Shown piece after piece: positions 44,701 to 51,606 of a stretch of 51,606 nt of DNA. Within the stretch, counting starts at the first letter, position 1, and each line of letters starts with the position of its first letter. Source of the stretch: Nemertoderma westbladi (Eukaryota; Xenacoelomorpha; Nemertodermatida; Nemertodermatidae); contig JAUCBJ010007444.1 of the NCBI GenBank assembly GCA_032718475.1, positions 1-51,606 on the forward strand. Direction: 5' to 3'. Below the pieces are notes generated by a model, which had not been told where the DNA came from, did not search any database, and worked only from the letters and a program-made list of their open reading frames with translations. A program made the translations under genes and the position numbers.

Positions 44701-45163
44701 ATTGATAAATTTTCCTGTGAGGCTTATGCAGTAAATCCACAGCATTCCTGCCAAATGTGTAAGGAGAATCATGGTTTATTTAACTGTCAGCGGTTTCGTG
44801 AAATATCTCCGAGGGCAAGGTGGGAGTTTGTAGTTGAACATAAGCTATGTCTGAGATGTTTGAGACGTGGACATTGGCGTGATGGGTGCAAAGCCCAGTT
44901 CCGTTGCAAGGAGTGTCAGCGACCCCATTCCTCACTGCTGCACCCCGAAAATTTTGAAACAAAGGACACTGATGAGCGACTAAAAAACTTTTATGCGGCG
45001 AAACGAGACGATGCCTCTTCGAGACTAAAGGATTACTTACCAGATAAGGTAACACAGAGTAGGCCACCATATGGAATATATCAAAGAGTAACAGCTATGG
45101 CTACTGATATGATGGACCGCAGAGTCCAGGGGACAGATCAGACTGCTTTAGCTGCGGTATTCC
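41788..45163 (+). CDS. BEL-C gag (and start of gag-pol), disrupted at its 3' end by a TTAA element
   Basis: About 1125 codons from an ATG at 41788 (context AAAATGT) to the insertion at 45164; read-through into the insert stops at 45192. The order is a Gly/Ser/Pro-rich start, helices at about 115-205, a long coiled coil at about 290-410 (Ala/Glu/Lys-rich), a disordered Pro/Ser/His region, the BEL/Pao gag core at about 690-900 (FLGDPKKFVSFKNRF, YVKGEPLDLIEHF, WETLEKNYG), and zinc clusters at about 990-1055 (CQMC, CLRCLRRGHWRDGC, CKECQRPHSSLLH). It would form the particle that packages element RNA. At over 1100 residues it is large for a gag, mainly from the N-terminal extension. Confidence 0.9.
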
Positions 45164-46585
45164 TTAACCCTATTACCACTGGGGTGTTTTGACCATTAGC
45201 ACCACTGGGGGGGGGCCGATTCGGCCCACCCACTATATTTTTGTAGTCGTCCAATGAAATCCTACAAAATTTGGGCTGTTGGTGAAACAACTATAGATGG
45301 ACACTACCAAACCTTAAAAAATTAAAATTTCATAAGCAGGGTCTCATAATTTTGATGAAAAATAAAAGTAGTCCCAGGACAAAATTACAAAATTTTTCGT
45401 TTTCTAAAAACTAATAGTGTGGCATTGTTGGCTAGATTTAGTAGGGTTTTCAAGACGCTGAATCGAATGTGATTATATTCCACTTCCAAAAATTGAAGTG
45501 GATGCTATTTTTCGTGCACCTAAGAAGTGGGCGTGGCACTTCAAATTTTGAAAAATTAGATATTCAGAAAATGCCCCTAATTTTTTTATTTCAACGCATC
45601 TTTATGGGTTTTCTGGGCCGCTGAATCGATTGAAAGTAATATAGAAGCCTGAAGACTGAGTGGTTCGCCATTTTTGGTGCACCAAAATTAGGGCGTGGCA
45701 CTTCAAATTTTGAAAAATACGAGATTTGGAAAATAAACCAAAATTAAAATTTTAACGAATTTATATAGGTTTTCCAGACCGCTGAATCGATTGAAAGTAA
45801 TATAGAAGCCTGAAGACTTAGAAGTTAGCCATTTTTTGAAATCAAAACTTTAGTGTTTTTTCCGAATAAAGTAATTTTGAAAATTTGAAGTGCCACGCCC
45901 TAATTTTGGTGCACCGAAAATTACGTACACAAAGGATTTGAGGCTTCTATATTACTTTCAATCGATTCAGCGCTCCAGAAAACCTATAAAATTAATTTGA
46001 AATCAAAACTTTAGTGAATTTTCCGAATCTCGTATTTTTCAAAATTTGAAGTGCCACGCCCTAATTTTGGTGCACCAAAAATGGCGAACCACTAAGTCTT
46101 CAGGCTTCTATATTACTTTCAATCGATTCAGCGCTCCAGAAAACCTATAAAAATGCTTTGCAAATCAAAACTTTAGTGTATTTTCCGAATCTCGTATTTT
46201 TCAAAATTTGAAGTGCCACGCCCTAATTTTGGTGCACCAAAAATGGCGAACCACTACACTTACATACTTGTATAGAACATTAGAGTGATCCAAACCAATA
46301 AAAATAAATAAAAATAGCCCAAACATAAATAATTACTAAATCACGAATGACTTTGTAAAATTCGAAAATTTCAAAAAATTTGGTGCTGGAGACCAAATTT
46401 TGAGGTGGCACCCACATCGAAAAGTAGAAATCCAATTGCAACGGCGTTTTTTGCAAAAGATGCGGCATTAAATTTGGCTAATTCTCACAAAAAATTGGGC
46501 CGGTACGTAATGTGGTTGCATAGTTACAGCAACTAAAAACTAGGAAGGGGCCGATTCGGCCCCCCCCCAGTGCTAATAGGGTTAA
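45164..46585. mobile_element. 1.4-kb TTAA-flanked foldback element (piggyBac-like, non-autonomous) inside BEL-C
   Basis: TTAA occurs at 45164-45167 and 46582-46585. The ends are inverted: CCCTATTA-x-CACTGGGG on the left, CCCTATTAGCACTGGGG on the right, each leading to a G-run and a CCGATTCGGCCC palindrome. The left end has about 28 extra bases that partly duplicate the end itself. The interior is a large foldback: a ~161-bp unit containing GGGCGTGGCACTTCAAATTT and AATCGATTGAAAGTAATATA lies about twice in one orientation (45529, 45691) and three times inverted (45890, 46051, 46212), centred near 45860. No transposase is encoded. Mobilisation by a piggyBac-superfamily enzyme is inferred from TTAA and the CCC ends. 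Confidence 0.85.
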
Positions 46586-49500
46586 GGTACTCCCTCTAGC
46601 GGTTTCAAATGCCGCAACAGGGGCAGTACTGACTACATTTGTGCTGCTCGATGACGGTTCTACAGGTACGTTTTTGGACGCCCATGTAGCGAAGTGTTTA
46701 GACATGAACTTGCAGGCGCTAAATATTTCAATTAATACTGTACTTACTAAGGATGAAACCAGAACAGTTATGCAGAGTAACTGTCGAGTATCATCAGTAA
46801 TGCCAAACACCGACATGGTTCTGGCGCTAAATGATGTGGTGGTCATGGATGGACTAAGTTTGAGGTATTCTAGACCGGGGTCGTGGTCTCTAGAACAACT
46901 GTCTTATTTGAGGGACATAGACCTAGCATATCCAGAAGTGGATGTTGACAAGATTTCCATGATTGTTGGCTTAAATAATCCGTTGGTGCACAAAACACTT
47001 GAGGAGGTGTGGGGTCCAACAGATTACGACAAGTTGCACAATCCTCACGCAGTTAGAACACCTTTAGGTTGGACATTAGCAGGTCCCATTACATCAACTG
47101 TGGCAAACTCATGCTTGGGCTCGAATGAAAATTATAAGGCATCTGCTGATTCATCCCCTCGCATACGAAATGGCTCAGTAGCTCAACCTCTTGAATTATT
47201 AGGAGCATCAACTAATTTTGCTGACAATAAGGATAAAGTCTTTGTATATCATATAGACTGTTGTCCCTGGAGGGGAGACAACAGAATGGACGACGAAATA
47301 ACATCGGACTTGATGACTAAGTATTTTGACTCAGAAGCATTTTATTGTCCATCTAAAATGCAGACCAAATCAGTAGAGGATCGCAGGTGTGAGGAAATTT
47401 TAGACGCCACTACAACCTTTGTTAACGGACACTACTCTGTAGGTATGCTGTGGCGTGATGCTAACAAACCATTAATCAATAATAAACAACTTGCTATTTC
47501 CCGATTACGTTGGATTAAGCGAAAGTTAAAGGGTATGCCCGAGGAACATAAAAAGTACCAGGAAGCTCTACATGACTATGAAATAAAGGGTTATGCTCGT
47601 AGGTTATCAATGGAAGACAAATTAGCACCAGACGGACCAAGGAAATATTATGTCCCTACTCATCCTGTTTGGAATCCAAATAAGCCAGGTAAACTGCGCA
47701 TAGTTAACGATGCAGCCGCCACATATCGAGGTATGAGTTTAAATAGTGAACTTATGGAAGGACCTAACAATTATAACTCGATCCTGGATGTTCTACTTAG
47801 ATTCAGGGAACATAGGTTTGTATTTGCATGTGATGTAGCCGAGATGTTTCATCAGGTTAGGACTCCTCCGAGGGACTCTCAATCTCAGAATATCCTATGG
47901 TATGAAGGTGATGTTGAACCAGCCGATTTTAGTGGATATATTGTTTATCAGATGCTAGTTAGCATGTTCGGGGCCAAGGACTCTCCTTGTAGGGCCACCC
48001 ATGCATTACGTAAGACAGCGCTAGATAATGTAGCATTGTTTGACGACAAAATAATTAAAGCAATAATACATGACTTTTATGTAGACGACGGACTACATGG
48101 TGCAGAAACAATAGACGAGACTGTGAAAACCGCCCTCGGTATTATTGAATGCTTAAAGCTTGGTGTGTTCACGTTAACAAAGTTTTTGTCGAATTCGCGC
48201 GATGTGCTTAAATGTATTCCAGCCGATAGACGTGCTAAAGAAGCAATAGACCTCAATTTTGATGAATTACCTGCGACGCGCGCTCTGGGTGTCAAATGGA
48301 TGCCAGAGACGGACTACTTCACTTTTAAGATCTTTAATGAGAAGTGCACCCCCTCAAAGCGAGGCTGCGTGGCAGCAGTAGCATCTGTGTATGACCCATT
48401 AGGTCTTATAGCGCCAATATTACTCAAGGGTAAGCAATTTATACAAAAATTATGGAGTCAGAAACTGGCATGGGACACAAAACTAGACATTAAACTAGAC
48501 ACAGAGTGGAATGCTTGGTATGCGAATCTGCCAGTACTGGCGAAGTTAGAGATTCCGCGTTCATATTTTTATGGCCAAGTTAGAGACCCTACAGACATCT
48601 ACGAACTACATCACTTTTGTGACGCTAGTAAAGTTGGTTACGGTTGCATATCTTACATTAGACGAGTACAGAGATTGGGGGACATAACATGCGCCATGGT
48701 GCACGCTAAGACTCGGACGGCTCCAATCAAACAGGTTGATATCACAAGGTTAGAGTTGCAGTCAGCACTACTTCTAGTCCGTAGTCACAGACAGATAATT
48801 AATGCACTCACATTACCGTTTGATGCTATCTGGTTTTATTCAGACTCCAAAATAGTACTTTGCCAGATAGCGAACGAAGCGCGTAAGTTCGACACTTATG
48901 TAGCCAATCGTGTAGAAGAGATACATAGATTTACCATTCCAGAACAATGGAGGCATGCTCCCGGGAGTAAAAACCCTGCGGATATAGCTAGTAGAGGGGT
49001 AAGTCCAGACGACTTCGTTGAAATATATCAGGACTGTTGGTTCAAGGGACCACGTTTCCTCAGTCAACCAGTTGACCAATGGGAGGGCAGCATGCGTGGT
49101 GGGAACCCAATGGGTGGTATAGACATTCCTAAAGAATGTGAGTTAAAGCAAATTAATACTAAACAGACAAGGTCGAAAGTTGTGAGCGCAACCGACGTAC
49201 AGAAATGCATTCCAGATTTAATTGGGCGATTTCTGCAACACTACAGTGATGTCACCAAATTGTTTCGAGTTGTGTCATATTTTTTGATAAAAATACGCAG
49301 AATTCGACATAAACGATCAGGTAAGGTTAGCAACCTACCGGAATACAAACTTCGTAATGAATGCTTAGAGCAAGCTAAACTGAAAGTTTTGCTGCTGGTA
49401 CAGCATGACGCCTATGGAAAATATACCGACGACATACGGACAGGTAAGTTACACAGAGTACCTAGATCTTTAGCTGGATTGTGTCCATTCATTGCTGATG

Positions 49501-50756
49501 ATAACTTAATACGTATGAACACTCGAGTCGCTATTGTAAACACCGTAAGTTACCAGACAAGTAACCCTATAATTCTACCAGCAGGACACCATGTAGTGGT
49601 AATACTTGTAAGAAAAATTCACCAGGACTGTGCACACATGGGCGTAGACTATGTGATAAATAAAGTAAGACAGCAATACTGGATATCAGCATTGCGCCGT
49701 TTAGTAAAAGCCATATTACATAAATGTTTTATATGCCGTAAGCGACTAGCGAAACCAAGCAGCCAAATTATGGCGCCTCTACCGGCAGCAAGAGTTATCG
49801 AGTATTTACCTCCGTTTTCTCATACCGGCGTTGACTTGTTTGGTCCTTTCTACTTGGTCCGTGGGCGTGGCTCAGTGAAACACTTTGGAGTGATATTTAC
49901 TTGCATGACGTCACGAGCAGTGGCCTTGTATTTATCGATAAACTACAGCGCAGATGCGTTATTGTGTGTCTTACGTAGATTTATTTGTCATTACGGGGGG
50001 GTCGAAAGATTTTACAGTGACCAAGGGACTCATTTTACAGGGGCCGAAACGGAGTTAGGAAAACTGCTAGAAGAAGCTAGAGCTAAGAATATATCCACCA
50101 ACGGAATTATGGCAAACAACTGGTGTTTTAATACGCCATCAGCGTCATGGCACGGTGGTGTATGGGAGAGATTAATCAGGACGACTAAGGACTGTCTGCG
50201 ATCAATGATTGAGACTCGTAACTTGAAACACAAATTGCTGTCCGAGGAAGTTATGAGGACCATGCTTGCAGAAATTCAATTACTTATTAATGACAGACCT
50301 TTATGCGCCTTAACAGATGACGTAGACTCTTTCGACGCTTTAACCCCAAATCATTTATTATTGCGAAGAAAAATTGGTGTACCATTTCCAGCTCATTTTC
50401 CACACGAGATTTACAATGACGATGAACTTTTTCACTGTCGTAAGATGTGGACTTTGTCACAATTTTTGTCAAGTCAGTTCTGGTCCAAGTGGAAAGAGGT
50501 GTATGTGGACAGCTTAAAGCGACGACAAAAGTGGCTCAAAACTGAGCGCAACTTTGCTATTGGTGACTTAGTACTGGTAATGGAACAGAACGTACGACGT
50601 CATGACTGGTGTGTCGGACGTATTGTGGACATAGTTCCAAGCGATGACGGGCTTGTGCGGACAGTTCATGTGAGGACAAAATCTACTGTATTGTGTCGCC
50701 CTATTAGGAAATTATGTTACTTAGAGGTGAGTATGGACAGCACTAATCATAAATAA
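46586..50756 (+). CDS. BEL-C pol: protease, reverse transcriptase, RNase H, integrase
   Basis: The frame is open from the right TTAA to a TAA at 50756. Counting codons from the GTG at 46641, the protease block LLDDGSTGTF is at the start. RT spans about 345-560 with VFACDVAEMFHQV and FYVDDGL (YVDD at 480). RNase H spans about 670-800 (FCDASKVGYG, RLELQSA, FYSDSK, NPADIASRG). The integrase zinc finger is at about 1000-1035 (HQDCAHMG, CFICRK), and its catalytic residues are Asp 1065 (GVDLFGP), Asp 1127 (YSDQGTHF) and Glu 1176 (GVWERL). A BEL/Pao C-terminal domain ends at CYLE. All key residues are intact. There is no ATG of its own; the frame matches gag once the insert and one TTAA are discounted. 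Confidence 0.93.
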
Positions 50757-50947
50757 ATAAAAAGACAGTTGGTACATGGCTAATTAGTAAGTCCCCGCGT
50801 CATGAATATGTAAGTACTAAATATTTATATAAAATGTATGTATCAAAGGTACGTCGGTACTTCACACCTCCAATGTAGCTACTTCACAGTGAAGAACCTC
50901 ACACACTGATACTGAAATTACATTACACATGCCACACACTACAGTTT
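50757..50947 (+). promoter_or_regulatory. BEL-C spacer after pol with a TATATAAAA box
   Basis: TATATAAAA at 50826-50834 lies 114 bp before the GTG at 50948. A pyrimidine-rich CACCTCCAATGTAG at about 50865-50878 could be a splice acceptor at the start of the open frame. Either could serve expression of the small 3' ORF. Both are tentative. Confidence 0.3.
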
Positions 50948-51262
50948 GTGGGAACCCGACGGCGTTCTATTCGGCCTACAACTTTTTCAACGCGACGTCA
51001 ATTCAATTTTCGCTATGAACTAAAATTATTTAATAATTACCTACGTCGGCTCATACTTCCAAATTCATCAACCGTTCGGCGGCGCGGGTGCACACCAGCT
51101 TCGGGTCTTCATCCAGAGGTTCTTTACTTCGAAGGGACCTTGTCAAATACGGATTTCAATAATGAAACGGAACCAGATATGTTTCTTTATTATTTGTTCA
51201 ATAGGGAAGTAGAGTACAACCCAATTCTATTCCCTGATGAACATTTTTTAGAGTTTGCTTAA
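50879..51262 (+). CDS. BEL-C small 3' ORF of unknown function
   Basis: The frame is open from 50879, after a TAG at 50876-50878, to a TAA at 51260-51262, and contains no ATG near its start. From the GTG at 50948 it has 104 codons: a very basic first third (GTRRRSIRPTTFSTRRQF, then LRRLILP) and an acidic, aromatic end (EPDMFLYYLFNREVEY, FPDEHFLEFA). The position matches the 3' ORFs of BEL-B and BEL-D but the sequence is not clearly alike. The missing ATG suggests a spliced exon or an inactive relic. Confidence 0.5.
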   Translation, partial: LLHSEEPHTLILKLHYTCHTLQFVGTRRRSIRPTTFSTRRQFNFRYELKLFNNYLRRLILPNSSTVRRRGCTPASGLHPEVLYFEGTLSNTDFNNETEPDMFLYYLFNREVEYNPILFPDEHFLEFA

Positions 51263-51417
51263 TTAATAATTAAATGTTACTCGGCATTCATGCCTAAAAA
51301 GTTTTACTTCAGTCCTGATAAACTCGAACTGCCTATTATTATTTATGTAATATTAATATCCGTGCAAATAATTAGTTTATCACAACACTAATACAATATA
51401 GTGTATAGTGGGTAGTC
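51263..51417. other. AT-rich spacer before the terminal array
   Basis: Nothing recognisable is present. Confidence 0.4.
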
Positions 51418-51606
51418 TTTTGTGTTTATGTAAGTTTCACTATTACTGTATGTACGACAGAACATTTTTGTGTTTATGTAAGTTTCACTATTACTGTATG
51501 TACGACAGAACATTTTTGTGTTTATGTAAGTTTCACTATTACTGTATGTACGACAGAACTTTTTGTGTTTATGTAAGTTTCACTATTACTGTATGTACGA
51601 CAGAAC
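51418..51606. repeat. 48-bp tandem array, about four copies, running off the window
   Basis: The unit runs from TTTTTGTGTTTATGTAAG to ATGTACGACAGAACA and is almost identical between copies; the last lacks one or two bases. It probably belongs to the BEL-C 3' UTR, as the arrays in BEL-A do. Confidence 0.9.

Larger units (their letters stand above)
39658..51606 (+). mobile_element. BEL-C: BEL/Pao retrotransposon with full gag-pol, right end outside the window
   Basis: A 5' LTR (39658-41129), leader, gag (from 41788), pol (to 50756) and a short 3' ORF (to 51262) are in canonical order. Apart from the TTAA element at 45164-46585, gag and pol show no stop or frameshift, and all protease, RT, RNase H and integrase motifs are present. 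The left flanking pentamer is GTATT. The 3' LTR is not reached. Confidence 0.9.

Overview
This is eukaryotic repeat DNA, almost certainly from an invertebrate animal. There are no operons or ribosome binding sites. The window is AT-rich and filled with nested, partly decayed retroelements of animal type: BEL/Pao LTR retrotransposons, CR1/L2-like and RTE-like LINEs, TTAA-targeted and other terminal-inverted-repeat DNA elements, minisatellites and a tRNA-like SINE or tRNA relic. One LINE carries a 2A ribosome-skipping motif, known from LINEs of several marine invertebrates. The motif ACCGGT/CCGGTA recurs often in both elements and spacers. I cannot name the species.

Layout. 1-1812: mostly unassigned, with a weak Ser/Pro-rich ORF pair. 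1813-5870 (-): CR1/L2-like LINE with ORF1 and PHD-EN-RT, cut off inside the RT. 6062-7655: 21-bp minisatellite. 7660-10092: a duplicated 215-bp repeat, a tRNA-like sequence and one end of a TTAA-type DNA element. 10093-16352 (-): 'BEL-A', two ~567-bp LTRs around a pol with a large internal deletion, a stop and frameshifts, plus three tandem arrays beside the 3' LTR. 17799-21657 (-): nearly complete CR1-like LINE with signal-peptide-like N-terminus, 2A motif, PHD finger, endonuclease and RT, broken by a 31-bp microsatellite duplication. 22175-32810 (+): 'BEL-B', a young complete insertion with two 1199-bp LTRs and a GTATC target duplication. It has one long gag-protease ORF but no RT or integrase, and a decayed 3' ORF. 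BEL-B sits inside an older inverted relative, 'BEL-D', whose remnants flank it on both sides. 33479-36210: LINE RT relics. 36507-37221: 715-bp element with 46-bp TIRs and a TCACT duplication. 37937-39657: an unrecognised 573-codon open frame cut by the next insertion. 39658 to the window end (+): 'BEL-C', with a 1472-bp 5' LTR, full-length gag and pol with all catalytic motifs, and a small 3' ORF. Its only visible break is a 1.4-kb TTAA-flanked foldback element at 45164-46585.

How the parts relate. BEL-B and BEL-C share LTR blocks, including 39 identical bases, and similar gag zinc knuckles. BEL-B lacks the enzymes that BEL-C encodes, so BEL-B may be a non-autonomous partner mobilised by BEL-C-like copies. 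BEL-B and BEL-D share the C-terminus of an ORF between pol and the 3' LTR, and BEL-C has a different small ORF in the same place. In BEL-B and BEL-C a TATATAAAA box lies upstream of that ORF. I recognise no host gene. The strongest candidates for something undescribed are this 3' ORF with its possible internal promoter, the orphan ORF at 37937-39657, and the gag-only BEL-B.
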